Origin: Roseitranquillus sp963709765
GTDB lineage: Bacteria; Pseudomonadota; Alphaproteobacteria; Rhodobacterales; Rhodobacteraceae
Length of the DNA: 64,000 nucleotides
Assembly: GCA_963709765.1 (NCBI GenBank)
Contig: CAVPXL010000013.1
Location: 186,001 to 250,000, forward strand
Direction: 5' to 3'
Translations under genes and position numbers: made by a program
Part shown: in pieces, positions 43,869 to 53,554 of the stretch
Position numbering within the stretch: position 1 is the stretch's first letter
Layout of the letters: each line of letters begins with the position of its first letter
Notes under the pieces: generated by a model
The model's database searches: none
The model's input: the letters and a program-made list of their open reading frames with translations, nothing else
Told to the model about the DNA's origin: nothing

Positions 43869-43897
43869 TGATCCACCCGCGCCCGGGTGGCGTAAGA
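43869..43897 (+). promoter_or_regulatory. RpoE (ECF sigma) autoregulated promoter
   Basis: TGATCC (43869-43874), spacer of 18 bases, TAAGA (43893-43897). This equals the consensus known for the Rhodobacter sphaeroides RpoE regulon. It faces rpoE, so the sigma factor drives its own operon. It also shows that the GTG at 43868 cannot be the translation start. Confidence 0.85.
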
Positions 43898-44005
43898 CCT
43901 CACATGCTGACGCTCGCGAAGATTGGGGACGAAAGCGAGGCGGGGGCCTTGATGGCATCCCCGACTCGCGCCAACACTTCGGGGGGCAGCAGGCGGAACA
44001 CGAGA

Positions 44006-44554
44006 ATGGGCTCTGTCGGAGCGATCAAGCAGGACTGGGTGGATCATGTGCGGCGCATTCACCGGGAGCGCGACGAAGACGCCTTCGCCGAACTCTTCGT
44101 GCATTTCGCGCCGCGGGTGAAGGCGTTTCTCATGCGGTCGGGATCGGCCGAGGCGCTGGCCGAGGAATGCATGCAGGACGTCATGGCGACGCTTTGGCGC
44201 AAGGCGCACATGTTCGATCCGACCCGCGCGAGCGTGGCGACGTGGATCTTCACGATCGCCCGCAACCGCAAGATCGACGTCCTGCGCCGGCAGAGGCGGC
44301 CCGAGCCGGAAGACCTCACCTGGGGTCCCGAGCACGAGCCGGACCAGGAAGACGTTCTCGCCATGCAGCAGGAGGCCGAACGACTGGGCCGCGCGATCGC
44401 CGCGCTGCCCGAGAAGCAGCGGCATCTGATCGAGCGGGCCTATTATGGCGATCTCACCCATTCCGAGATCGCCGAGGAGACGGGCCTGCCGTTGGGAACA
44501 ATCAAGTCGCGGATCCGGCTGGCGCTGGATCGGCTGCGACACGCGATGGGATGA
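44006..44554 (+). CDS. rpoE: RNA polymerase ECF sigma factor RpoE (ChrR-controlled)
   Basis: Group 4 sigma factor for the singlet-oxygen/peroxide response, 182 residues from the chosen start. Region 2 is FAELFVHFAPRVKAFLMRSG, CMQDVMATLWRKAHMFDPTR and TWIFTIARNRKIDVLRRQRR. Region 4 is RHLIERAYYGDLTHSEIAEE, TGLPLGTIKSRIRLALDRLR. Three ATGs compete: 43904 would be leaderless from the promoter at 43869, 43952 is internal, and 44006 (MGSVGAIKQDW) has AGGCGG upstream and best fits the family length. Its TGA overlaps the chrR start. ChrR holds it inactive until the signal. Confidence 0.93.
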   Translation: MGSVGAIKQDWVDHVRRIHRERDEDAFAELFVHFAPRVKAFLMRSGSAEALAEECMQDVMATLWRKAHMFDPTRASVATWIFTIARNRKIDVLRRQRRPEPEDLTWGPEHEPDQEDVLAMQQEAERLGRAIAALPEKQRHLIERAYYGDLTHSEIAEETGLPLGTIKSRIRLALDRLRHAMG

Positions 44555-45199
44555 CGATGAAGACGATCAGGCATCATCTGCACGAAAACGTACTCCTTTC
44601 CTATACGGCCGGGGACTTGCCGGAGGCGTTTTCGCTCGTGGTCGCGACTCATGTGTCCATGTGCGACGAGTGCCGCGCGCGCCTCGAGACGCTCGAAGCC
44701 GTGGGTGGCGGGGTGCTGGACGCGGCGGCGCCCGCGACGCTGGAGTACCGGCAGCCTCGCCGCGACCATGGCGCGGATAAGGGCCGGGGCTCCGGCCGCG
44801 GCGCCCGCGATTGTGCGGTCCGACCTGCCGTCTCCGCTCGCGGGGTATGTCGGCGGCGGGCTCGACGCGGTGAAATGGCGGGCGGTGGGAGGCGGCGTGC
44901 GCCAGGCGGTCCTCGACACGTCCGGCAGCTCCACGGTGCGGCTCATCTACATTCCCTCGGGCGTTGCGGTGCCGGAGCATGGTCATGGCGGGACCGAACT
45001 GACGCTGGTGTTGCGCGGTGCCTACCGCGACGAGACCGACCGGTTCGGACCCGGCGACGTGGAGACGGCCGATGCGGCGCTAAACCACACGCCGGTCGCC
45101 GAGGTGGGCGCTCCCTGCATCTGCCTTGCGGCCTCGGATGCCCGCCTGCGCTTTCGCGGGCTCCTGCCGCGTCTGGCCCAGCCCTTCATCGGGATCTGA
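44551..45199 (+). CDS. chrR: Anti-sigma factor ChrR, zinc-binding with cupin domain (frameshifted in this sequence)
   Basis: Binds RpoE and releases it on singlet oxygen. The N-terminal zinc anti-sigma domain has the H-x3-C-x2-C motif in VATHVSMCDECRARLE, and an upstream His in IRHHLHENVLLSYTAGDLPE. The C-terminal cupin has VPEHGHGGTELTLVLRGAYR, DETDRFGPGDVETADAALNH and CICLAASDARLRF. One extra base at about 44746 (within GAGTACCGGCAGC) separates the two parts; dropping it gives 215 residues, the normal size. Start ATG 44551 overlaps the rpoE stop. Confidence 0.93.
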
Positions 45200-45509
45200 C
45201 GCGGCGATCGCGGGCGGCGCGGGCGGTCCGTCGATCGAGCATGCGCGCTCGGGCGCCGCTTCCCCGCGCCCGCACCCCCGGCCGAGCCCGCAGGTCCCCC
45301 CTGAGCGCGGGACATCCCGGCCGGACGGGACCGCAGCGCTAGCGGTGGGCGAACCCTGCGGATTGCTCTCGCGCAGTCCCGTCCCGGGCCGCGATGACGG
45401 CGGCAAGACGGCGGCACCCTGCTTGCCAGCCAGACCTGTCGCCCCTCGCCCGCCGGAGAGGTCCCCGGGAACGTCCTGGGCCGCGCCGCGATGCGCGCGG
45501 CGCCCGGGC
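45200..45509. other. 310-base intergenic stretch with no gene seen
   Basis: This lies between the converging chrR and rmuC genes. It is GC-rich and contains several short GC inverted repeats, but no U-run terminator, tRNA or convincing reading frame on either strand. Confidence 0.5.
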
Positions 45510-46667
45510 TCACTCGCCGGCCTGAAGCGCCGGTTCGGGCGGCACGGCATCCGGCGCCAGTTCCTCGAAGTCGAAATTGTCGAGCCGCCGCGCCCGCCGG
45601 CCGGCCTTGTCCGCCGACACCTTGATCTCGGCGATGTCCTTCGAGGCCTGCCCGAAATGCCGATCGAGGTTCTCGACCCGGTTTCCGAGCCGGTCGACGT
45701 CGCCGTGCAGCAGCGCCAGCTCGCGGCGGATCGCGCCGGCCTGCTCGCGCATCCGCGCATCCTTGAGGATCGCGCGCATCGTGTTCAGCGTCGCCATGCA
45801 GGTCGTCGGCGACACGATCCACACCCGCAACCCGAACCCCTCGCGCACCACGTCGCCATGGTTGGCGTGCAGTTCCGCATAGACCGCCTCGGACGGCAGG
45901 AACATCAGCGCCCCGTCCGCCGTCTCGCCCTCGAGGATGTAGCGCTCCGCGATGGCGCGGATATGGGTCCGCACCGAACCGCGGAAGAGGCGCGTCGCCT
46001 CCTTCGTCTCGCCATCGGTCTTCGCGGCGCGCAGACGCTCGTAGGCTTCCAGCGGAAACTTGGCGTCGACCACGATCGGCCCCGGCGGGTTGGGCAGATG
46101 GATCAGGCAGTCCGCGCGGCGCGCGTTCGACAGGGTGGCCTGCAGCGTGTAGCTGTCCGACGGCAGCGCCTTGCTGACGATATCGCGCAACTGGATCTCG
46201 CCGAAGGCCCCGCGGGTCTGCTTGTTGGACAGGATATCCTGCAGGCTGAGCACGTCGCCCGACAGCTTCTCGATCTTCGCCTGCGCCCTGTCGATGGTCT
46301 CCAGCCGCTGCTGCAGGTCGCCCAGCGAGCGCGCCGTCCGGGTCGACGATCCGTGCAGGCTGTCGGTCATCTGGCGCCCGACCTCGCCGAGGCGCGTTTC
46401 CATGTGCCGCAGCATGGATTGCTGGCTCGCCGCCTGGCTTTCGGCGACACCGGTGAGATTGCCCGCAAGCCGCTGCTGGGCCTCGCCCACGGCGCCGACG
46501 CGCTCGCCCAGCGCGCCCAGATGGGCGGCCAGCGCGCCGACGTCCCGCGTGGTGCGCCGCACGGCCGAGAGCAGCAGCACGAACGCCAGCAACAGAAGCA
46601 CGCCCGCCAGCGCGGCCAGCACCAGCGGGTCATCGTATGCGTAGCTTCGTCCGGCGATCTCGACCAT
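45510..46667 (-). CDS. rmuC: DNA recombination protein RmuC
   Basis: Membrane-anchored nuclease-like protein of 385 residues that limits inversions at repeats. One N-terminal transmembrane helix (LVLAALAGVLLLLAFVLLLS) is followed by a long coiled coil (about 40-140). The RmuC core then shows GAFGEIQLRDIVSKALPSDS, PIVVDAKFPLEAYERL, FLPSEAVYAELHANHGDVV and VWIVSPTTCMATLNTMRAIL; DAKFP is the PD-(D/E)xK-like part. It lies 44 bases downstream of mutL on the same strand. Confidence 0.95.
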   Translation of the reverse strand: MVEIAGRSYAYDDPLVLAALAGVLLLLAFVLLLSAVRRTTRDVGALAAHLGALGERVGAVGEAQQRLAGNLTGVAESQAASQQSMLRHMETRLGEVGRQMTDSLHGSSTRTARSLGDLQQRLETIDRAQAKIEKLSGDVLSLQDILSNKQTRGAFGEIQLRDIVSKALPSDSYTLQATLSNARRADCLIHLPNPPGPIVVDAKFPLEAYERLRAAKTDGETKEATRLFRGSVRTHIRAIAERYILEGETADGALMFLPSEAVYAELHANHGDVVREGFGLRVWIVSPTTCMATLNTMRAILKDARMREQAGAIRRELALLHGDVDRLGNRVENLDRHFGQASKDIAEIKVSADKAGRRARRLDNFDFEELAPDAVPPEPALQAGE

Positions 46668-46711
46668 GGATGTTCTCTATGCGTTCACGTACCGGCGCGC
46701 AACCCGCCGCG

Positions 46712-48511
46712 TCAGGTCCGGCCGAAGAGCCGCTCGATGTCGGCAAGCTTCAGTTCGACATATGTGGGGCGCCCGTGGTTGCACTGCCCCGAGCGCGGCG
46801 TCTGCTCCATCTCGCGCAGGAGCGCGTTCATCTCGTCGGCGCAAAGCCGCCGGCCCGAACGGACCGACCCGTGACAGGCGACGCGGCTCAGCACGTCGTC
46901 GAGGCGCGTTCGCAGGGTCGCGGCGCCGTCATCGTCCTCGAGCGCGTCGAGAATGTCGGCCAGCAGCGGCGCCGCATCGACGGGCCCGAGCAGCGCCGGC
47001 GTCTCGCGCACCGCCACCGCGCCCTTGCCGAACGGCTCGATCACCAGTCCCAGTATCGCCAGCTCGTCTGCCATCGCCGCCAGGCGCAGGGCCGCGTCCT
47101 CGCCCGGCTCCACGATCTGCGGCACCAGAAGCGGCTGCGTGCGCACGCCGCTCTCGTCGAGCTGCCGCTTCAGACGCTCGTAGACCAGCCGTTCATGCGC
47201 GGCATGGGCATCGACCAGAACGATCCCGTCCCGCGTCTGCGCCAGAATGTAGTTCTCGTGCAGATGCGCGCGGGCCGCGCCGAGGGGATGCCCGGCCTGC
47301 GGCTCTTCCGCGGGCGAAGGTTCCATCCGCGCGGCGTCCTCGCGAAATCCGAAATCGGCCGCGGGCAGGGAAACGGCGCGCGGGCCGGTGCGGTCCATCT
47401 GGTAGACGCGCGGCGGCTCTGGCCGGGCGGCGGCGAGCGTCGCCTGCCCGATGGTCGAGGCCGCGCGCCGGTCGCCGCCCGCCAGCGCCGCGCGCACGCC
47501 CGACACCACGAGCCCGCGCGCCGCCTGCGGGTCGCGGAACCGGACCTCGGCCTTGGCGGGGTGCACGTTGACGTCCACCAGATGCGGGTCGCAGGCGACG
47601 AAAAGCGCCGCCGCCGGGTGCCGCCCGCGCACCATCACGTCGGCGTAGGCCGCCCTGAGCGCGCCGGCCAGAAGCTTGTCGCGCACCGGCCGGCCGTTGA
47701 CGAAGATGAACTGCGCCACCGCCGCGCCCCGCGAATAGGTCGGCAGCGCCGCGAACCCGCCCAGCGACAGCCCCTCGCGTTCGGCATCCAGAGGCAGAGC
47801 ATCGGCGATGAAATCCTCGCCCATGATCGCCGTGACCCGCTGGCGCAGCGCCGCCTCGTCGCCCGCCGGGGCCGGATCGGCGCGAAAGACCATCCGCTGC
47901 CCGCCGTTCGATACATCCGTCAGGCGGAACCCGATGCCGGGCTCGGCCATCGCCAGGCGCCGCACGATGTCGGCGATCGCCTGCGCCTCGGCCCGGTCGG
48001 TGCGCAGGAACTTCAGCCGCGCGGGCGTGGCGTAGAACAGCTCCCGCACCTCCACGACCGTGCCCGGCTCCAGCGCCGCCGGGCGCACCGCGCTCGGCGT
48101 TCCGCCCTCGATGCGGGCCTCGGCCCCGTCGCCGCCGCGCACACGGCTCGCCACCCGCAACCGTGCCACCGCGCCCAGCGACGCCAGCGCCTCGCCCCGG
48201 AATCCGAAGGTCCGGATCGCCAGCAGGTCCGAGCCGTCGATCTTCGATGTGGCATGGCGCGCCATCGCCAGCGGCAGGTCGGGCGCCGGGATGCCGCAGC
48301 CGTCGTCGCTGACCCGGATCAGCGTCTTGCCGCCATCGCCGTAGGCAATCGCGATACGCCGCGCGCCCGCGTCGATCGCGTTCTCCACCAGTTCCTTGAC
48401 CGCCGAGGCCGGACGCTCCACCACCTCGCCGGCCGCGATGCGGTTGATCGCTGCCTCGTCGAGCTGCCGGATCGGTCGGCCTTCGCCTATGTTGCGGTCA
48501 TGCTGTCCCAC
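46712..48511 (-). CDS. mutL: DNA mismatch repair protein MutL
   Basis: GHKL ATPase that links MutS to strand incision, about 600 residues. IRQLDEAAINRIAAGEVVER, KELVENAIDAGARRIAIAYG, RVSDDGCGIP, HATSKI and RTFGFRGEALASLGAVARLR are the N-terminal signatures. The middle has QFIFVNGRPVRDKLLAGALR and VDVNVHPAKAEVRFRD. The C-terminal dimerisation domain has IVLVDAHAAHERLVYERLKR and RVACHGSVRSGRRLCADEMN. The start is uncertain: GTG 48511 was chosen, TTG 48547 is possible; the conserved part begins about 16 residues after GTG. Confidence 0.96.
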   Translation of the reverse strand: MGQHDRNIGEGRPIRQLDEAAINRIAAGEVVERPASAVKELVENAIDAGARRIAIAYGDGGKTLIRVSDDGCGIPAPDLPLAMARHATSKIDGSDLLAIRTFGFRGEALASLGAVARLRVASRVRGGDGAEARIEGGTPSAVRPAALEPGTVVEVRELFYATPARLKFLRTDRAEAQAIADIVRRLAMAEPGIGFRLTDVSNGGQRMVFRADPAPAGDEAALRQRVTAIMGEDFIADALPLDAEREGLSLGGFAALPTYSRGAAVAQFIFVNGRPVRDKLLAGALRAAYADVMVRGRHPAAALFVACDPHLVDVNVHPAKAEVRFRDPQAARGLVVSGVRAALAGGDRRAASTIGQATLAAARPEPPRVYQMDRTGPRAVSLPAADFGFREDAARMEPSPAEEPQAGHPLGAARAHLHENYILAQTRDGIVLVDAHAAHERLVYERLKRQLDESGVRTQPLLVPQIVEPGEDAALRLAAMADELAILGLVIEPFGKGAVAVRETPALLGPVDAAPLLADILDALEDDDGAATLRTRLDDVLSRVACHGSVRSGRRLCADEMNALLREMEQTPRSGQCNHGRPTYVELKLADIERLFGRT

Positions 48512-48585
48512 CCCACAATCTCTAGCATGAAGCCCTAGATGCGCCAAGGAGAACAGAAGGGGAGCGCAACCCGCGCGCCGCGTGC

Positions 48586-48747
48586 CTAGCCGCCGAGGGC
48601 CACCCGCACGACAGGAAGGGCGCTCGCCGCGCCAAGCCCGACCAGGGCCCCGACGACGAGCCGCGCCGGAAGGGTCCGCAGCGCCGGAGCGACCGCGCCC
48701 AGCACTGCGCAGATCGTGCCGTAATAAGCGAGGGCGACCAGATCCAT
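48586..48747 (-). CDS. Small membrane protein (53 aa), hypothetical
   Basis: MDLVALAYYGTICAVLGAVA then PALRTLPARLVVGALVGLGA and a third hydrophobic tail. It has two transmembrane helices with a positively charged loop (LRTLPAR). No family recognised. It lies between mutL and the start of the ligase/Liv operon on the other strand. The ribosome site is weak; longer upstream starts exist (to 48822) but add non-hydrophobic Arg-rich sequence. Confidence 0.45.
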   Translation of the reverse strand: MDLVALAYYGTICAVLGAVAPALRTLPARLVVGALVGLGAASALPVVRVALGG

Positions 48748-49003
48748 GGGGCGAGTGGAGCGAGGCACTGCCCTCGCGTCAAGTCCGGCATGTCCGGCGC
48801 CAGACAACACCGATGCCGCCACGTCAGGGCCCAGGGTTTCAACGGAAAGCGCCCTGCCGATGGCGCTACCACCTTTCGGCAGTGTTGCAAGGGTGCCGCT
48901 TTGGCGCTAGCCCTGCTTTTGTTCGGCGCCCGGCCGGCGAGATCCCGCGACAAGACGGGAGCGGCCACGGGGACAATTCGGCGCCCAGGGGAGGGTCGAC
49001 GGG

Positions 49004-50958
49004 GTGAACGAGACGGAATCCGTTCCGGCGCTGCTGGCGCGCAACGTCGAACGTTTCGGCACGCGGCCGGCCTATCGCGAGAAAGAGTTCGGCATCTGGC
49101 AGAGCTGGACCTGGGCCGAGGCCGCCGCCGAGATCGAGGCGCTGGCGCTCGGCCTGCTGACGCTCGGCGCTTCGCCCGGAGACCACGTCGCCATCATCGG
49201 CCGCAACCGCCCGGCGCTCTACTGGGCGATGATCGCCGCGCAACGCGCCGGCTGCGTGCCCGTCCCGCTCTACCAGGACGCGGTCGGCGACGAGATCGCC
49301 TACGTCCTCGACCATTGCGGCGCCCGCTTCATCGTCGCCGGCGATCAGGAGCAGGTCGACAAGGTCCTCGACGTGGAGGATTCGCTGCACGGCCTCGAAC
49401 ACATCATCTACCTCGACGCGCGCGGCCTGCGGAAATACGACCACACCCGCCTGTCCGCCTACGCCGAGATCCAGGCCCAGGGCCGCGCCGCCCGCGAGCG
49501 CCACGCTGCCCGAGCTTGCGCGGCGCACCGACGCGCTCGGCTACGACGCCACCTGCGTCATGCTCTACACCTCCGGCACCACCGGGCGCCCCAAGGGCGT
49601 GGTCCTGTCGAACCGCAACATCATCGAGACCTCGAAGAACTCCGCCGCCTTCGACCACCTCACCGAGCGCGAGGAGGTGCTGGCCTACCTGCCCATGGCC
49701 TGGGTCGGCGACTTCATCTTCTCCATCGGCCAGGCGGTCTGGTGCGGCTTCTGCGTCAACTGCCCCGAGAGCCCCGACACGATGCTCACCGACCTGCGCG
49801 AGATCGGGCCGACCTACTACTTCGCGCCCCCCCGCGTGTTCGAGACGCAGCTCACCACCGTGATGATCCGCATGGAGGACGCCGCGCCGCCTCAAGCGCT
49901 GGCTCTTCCGCCACTACATGGACGCTCGCCCGCCGCATCGGCCCCGCCATCCTCGACGGCAAGCCGGTCGGCACCCTCGACCGTCTGCGCTATGGCCTCG
50001 GCCACCTGCTGGTCTACGGCCCGCTCAAGAACACGCTGGGCTTTTCCCGCGTCCGCGTCGGCTACACCGCCGGCGAGGCGATCGGGCCCGAGATCTTCGA
50101 TTTCTACCGCGCCCTCGGCATCAACCTCAAACAGCTCTACGGCCAGACCGAGGCGTCGGTGTTCATCACCCAGCAGCCCGACCACGAGGTCCGCCCCGAC
50201 ACCGTCGGCGTGCCCAGCCCCGGCGTCGAGCTGCGCATCGACGAGAGCGGCGAGGTCTTCTACCGCTCTCCCGGCACCTTCGTGCGCTATTACAAGAACG
50301 ACGAATCCACCGCCTCGACCAAGGACTCCGAAGGCTGGGTCGCCACCGGCGACGCCGGCTTCATCGAGGAGGGGACCGGCCACCTGCGCATCATCGACCG
50401 CGCCAAGGACGTCGGCAAGATGGCCGACGGCCGCCTCTTCGCGCCGAAATACGTGGAGAACAAGCTCAAGTTCTACCCCAACATCCTCGAAGCCGTGGTC
50501 CTCGGCAACGGCCGCGACGTCTGCACCGCCTTCCTCAACATCGACCTTTCCGCGGTCGGCAACTGGGCCGAGCGCAACAACATCGCCTACGCCTCCTATC
50601 AGGAACTGTCCCAGCACCCCCGCGTGCTCGAGATGATGCGCGGCCACGTCGCCGAGGTGAACGCGAGCGTCGCCCAGGACGAGATGCTCTCGGGCTGCCA
50701 GATCCACCGCTTCCTGGTGCTGCACAAGGAGCTCGACGCCGACGACGGCGAGCTGACCCGCACCCGCAAGGTCCGCCGCAACATCATCTCCGAGAAGTTC
50801 GCCGACCTGATCGACGCGCTCTATTCGCGGCAAGGACGAGATCTACACCGAGACCGAAGTCACCTACGAGGACGGCCGCAAGGGCAAGATCAAGGCCACG
50901 CTCAAGATCCAGGACGCCGAGGTCGTGCGGCGCGAACGAGAGGATGGCGGCGGAATGA
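49004..50958 (+). CDS. AMP-dependent acyl-CoA synthetase (frameshifted several times in this sequence)
   Basis: Adenylate-forming ligase in the long-chain acyl-CoA synthetase style, about 649 residues when repaired. In order over three frames are AYREKEFGIWQSWTWAEAAA, AIIGRNRPALYWAMIAAQRA, the P-loop LYTSGTTGRPKGVVLSNRN, AYLPMAWVGDFIFSIGQ, YGQTEASVFITQQPDHEV, GWVATGDAGFIEEGTGHLRI and IDRAKDVGKMADGRLFAPKY. Extra single bases lie near 49499, 49887, 49925, 50828 and probably 50942. With the last repaired it stops at TGA 50958, which overlaps the next ATG. Without that repair the frame runs on to 51221 into the next small ORF. It heads the Liv transporter operon and probably activates the imported acid. 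Confidence 0.9.
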
Positions 50959-51221
50959 GCTTGCCGAGCGGGGTCCAAACGGCGTTCGGCTTGGGATGCG
51001 CTTTCGTCGTCGGGCTTCTAGGGATCGTCGACCCGCTCCAGGACCAGCTCATAGTCGGGATCGCCTCGATCATGACGCTCCTTCGTTTCCAGCCAGAGTT
51101 AGCTGCGGGTCGCGGCTGCCGCAGTCTTGGGTGGAAGCTTCCGGCCTACGTCGCGCTCAACATCGCGCTGGTGTCGGTGTTCGCAATACTCGGTCTCTTC
51201 TTCGTCGGAGGCACACGATGA
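50955..51221 (+). CDS. Small membrane protein (88 aa) within the ligase/Liv operon
   Basis: MSLPSGVQTAFGLGCAFVVG, LLGIVDPLQDQLIVGIASIM and KLPAYVALNIALVSVFAILG, LFFVGGTR: two clear transmembrane helices and a loop with Arg and Cys. Start ATG 50955 overlaps the repaired ligase stop and its own TGA overlaps the livG ATG at 51218, so it appears coupled on both sides. Its codon use (TTA, ATA and CTA-type codons) is less GC-biased than its neighbours, which hints at a foreign or fast-evolving gene. No family recognised. Confidence 0.55.
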   Translation: MSLPSGVQTAFGLGCAFVVGLLGIVDPLQDQLIVGIASIMTLLRFQPELAAGRGCRSLGWKLPAYVALNIALVSVFAILGLFFVGGTR

Positions 51222-52056
51222 CTGGCACGGCTGCCACCGCTGATGCGGGCGAGACCTTCACCACCCCCGACGGCCGCACCATCGGCGGCACGCTGATGGA
51301 GATGCGCAACATCACCCTGCGCTTCGGCGGGCGTGGAGGCGATCAAGGACATCTCCTTCGACATCCGCGAGGGCGAGATCCGCGCCATCATCGGCCCCAA
51401 CGGCGCCGGCAAGTCCTCGATGCTCAACGTGATCTCGGGCTTCTACCACCCGCAGGAGGGCGAGGTCTGGTTCCGCGGCGAGAAGCGCCCGCCGATGAAG
51501 CCCTACCAGGTCGCCCGCCAGGGCATCGCCCGCACCTTCCAGAACATCGCGCTCTTCGACGGGATGAGCGTGCTCGACAACATCATGACCGGGCGGCTGA
51601 CGCACATGCATTCGGGCATGTTCTCCCAGGCGATCTGGTGGGGCCGGGCCCAGCGCGACGAGGTCGAGAACCGCGAGCAGGTCGAGCGGATCATCGACTT
51701 CCTGGAGATCCAGGCGATCCGCAAGACGCCGGTCGGCCGGCTGCCCTACGGCCTGAAGAAGCGGGTCGAACTGGCCCGCGCGCTCGCCGCCGAGCCGAAG
51801 CTGCTGCTGCTCGACGAGCCGATGGCGGGCATGAACGTCGAGGAGAAGGAGGACATGTGCCGCTTCATCCTCGACGTGAACGACGAGTTCGGCACCACCA
51901 TCGCGCTGATCGAGCACGACATGGGCGTGGTCATGGACCTGTCCGACCGCGTCGTGGTGATGGATTACGGCACGCAAGATCGGCGACGGCACCCCCGACG
52001 AGGTCCGCGCCAACCCCGAGGTCATCGACGCCTACCTGGGGGTGGCGCATGACTGA
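51218..52056 (+). CDS. livG: Branched-chain-type ABC transporter ATP-binding protein LivG (frameshifted)
   Basis: ATPase of a HAAT-family importer, about 278 residues when repaired. After MRNITLRFGG the frame changes; then EAIKDISFDIREGEIRAIIG, the Walker A GPNGAGKSS, GIARTFQNIALFDGMSVLDN, the signature LPYGLKKRVELARAL, the Walker B LLLLDEPMAGMN and ALIEHDMGVVMDLSDRVVVM follow. The tail GDGTPDEVRANPEVIDAYLG is in a third frame. Extra bases are near 51332 and 51975. The 15-residue polar N-terminal extension is seen in relatives tied to acyl-CoA ligase operons. Confidence 0.92.
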
Positions 52057-52143
52057 GCGGGATCCGCTCCACGGCCCGCTCCGGGAGCCCTCGTCGCGGA
52101 TCGGCGGCTTCCGCCGCCGCGCCCGCATCCACGGAGACGCCTG

Positions 52144-53132
52144 ATGCCCGACCAGCTTCTCTTCGCCATGGAGGTCACGCTCAACGGCCTGATGGCGGGC
52201 GTGCTCTACGCCCTCGTGGCGCTGGGCTTCGTGCTGATCTTCAAGGCCTCCGGCATCTTCAACTTCGCCCAAGGGGTGATGGCGCTCTTCGCCGCGCTGA
52301 CGCTCGTCGGCATCATGGACGGGCAGGTGCCCTTCGACGCACCTGATCAACGCCATCTTCGGCACCGACATCCACGGCTTCGGCTGGACCGTGCCGGCGC
52401 TCGCCGCGATCCTCCTCACGGCGCTGGTGATGATCGTCTTCGCCATCGCCGTGCAGAAGTTCATCTTCGCCCACCTCGTCAACCAGGCGCCGATCATCCT
52501 GTTCATGGCCACCATCGGGCTCGCCTACTTCCTCGAAGGCATCGGCGACCTGATGTGGGGCTCCGACATCAAGACCCTCGACGTCGGCCTGCCGCAGGGC
52601 ATCAACGAGACCATCGACCGCGTCACCTTCGACATGTTCGGCTACGGCTTCTTCATCGACAACCTCGACATCGCCGCGACGATCGTGGCCGCGATCCTCG
52701 TCGGCGCCCTGGTCGCCTTCAGCCAGTACACCAAGCAGGGCCGGGCGCTGCGCGCCGTCGCCGACGACCATCAGGCGGCGCTGTAGCGTCGGCATCTCGC
52801 TCAGCTTCATCTGGGTGCTGGTCTGGTCGATCGCGGGCTTCGTCGCGCTGGTCGCCGGCATCATGTGGGGCGCCAAGTCGGGGGTGCAGTTCTCGCTGTC
52901 GCTGATCGCGCTCAAGGCCCTGCCGGTGCTGATGCTGGGCGGCTTCACCTCGATCCCCGGCGCCATCGTCGGCGGCCTGATCATCGGCGTCGGCGAGAAG
53001 CTCTTCGAGTTCCTGGTCGGCCCGCTGGTCGGCGGCGCGACCGAGAACTGGTTCGCCTACGTCCTCGCCCTCATCTTCCTCGTCTTCCGGCCGCAGGGCC
53101 TGTTCGGCGAGCGGATCATCGAGAGGGTATGA
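52144..53132 (+). CDS. livH: Branched-chain-type ABC transporter permease LivH (frameshifted)
   Basis: Inner-membrane permease of about 328 residues when repaired, with eight or more helices: LNGLMAGVLYALVALGFVLI, FKASGIFNFAQGVMALFAAL, AIFGTDIHGFGWTVPALAAI, FSQYTKQGRALRAVADDHQA, IWVLVWSIAGFVALVAGIMW, and the end FRPQGLFGERIIERV. Extra bases near 52340 and 52784 split it; the second creates an in-frame TAG. The 87 bases before it (52057-52143) hold no gene, only a short Arg-rich open stretch. Confidence 0.92.
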
Positions 53133-53136
53133 TGGC

Positions 53137-53455
53137 TCAGCCCTTCTCCAGCGACCGGTGCAGCGCGATCACCGCCGCCCGCCAGCGCCACGATGACCGC
53201 GTTCGCCAGCCATGAATGTCCCGCGAACGCGACCAGCGCCGCCGCCGCCGCCACGGCCAGCACGACCCCGATCCCCAGCGCCACCCGCCACGCCAGGCGC
53301 TCCTGCGTCGTGCGCCCGTCGGCGCCGACCTCGGCCGCGTCGGGCACCACGTTCAGCACCGCCGCCTTGGCGCGCCGGAACTCGGCCTCGTCGATCAGGC
53401 CGGCGGCCCGCATCCGCGACAATTCCTCGATCCGCTCGAATAGCCCGTCCCGCAT
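53137..53455 (-). CDS. SHOCT-domain membrane protein, antisense within the Liv operon (frameshifted)
   Basis: Small protein of about 105 residues. The N-terminal SHOCT-like motif ERIEELSRMRAAGLIDEAEF then RRAKAAVL is followed by two hydrophobic helices (VALGIGVVLAVAAAAALVAF, HSWLANAVIVALAAAVIALH). An extra base in the C-run near 53178-53180 hides its true end (HRSLEKG and TGA at 53137-53139). It points against the operon and lies between livH and the next rightward gene. Function unknown; SHOCT segments are common oligomerisation-like tails. Confidence 0.68.
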
Positions 53456-53554
53456 CGCCGCGCTCCTTTCGCGCTCACGCCTGGCACGGAAATGCGGTGC
53501 AAATGCGGCACGGACCGGCGGATCGGGCCTCCTGGTGAATGACGGGGACGGCGC

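Noticed and set aside
43868..44554. rpoE starting at GTG 43868
   Set aside because: That codon lies on the -35 element of the rpoE promoter and would not be in the mRNA.
45200..45509. Small RNA or repeat in the GC-rich gap between chrR and rmuC
   Set aside because: Only short GC inverted repeats are seen, with no promoter, U-run or repeated units.
49004..51221. A fusion of the acyl-CoA ligase to the small membrane protein
   Set aside because: The frame does run on after the fourth repair, but a fifth one-base repair near 50942 restores a normal ligase end at 50958 with an ATGA overlap to the small gene. The fusion is left only as an alternative.
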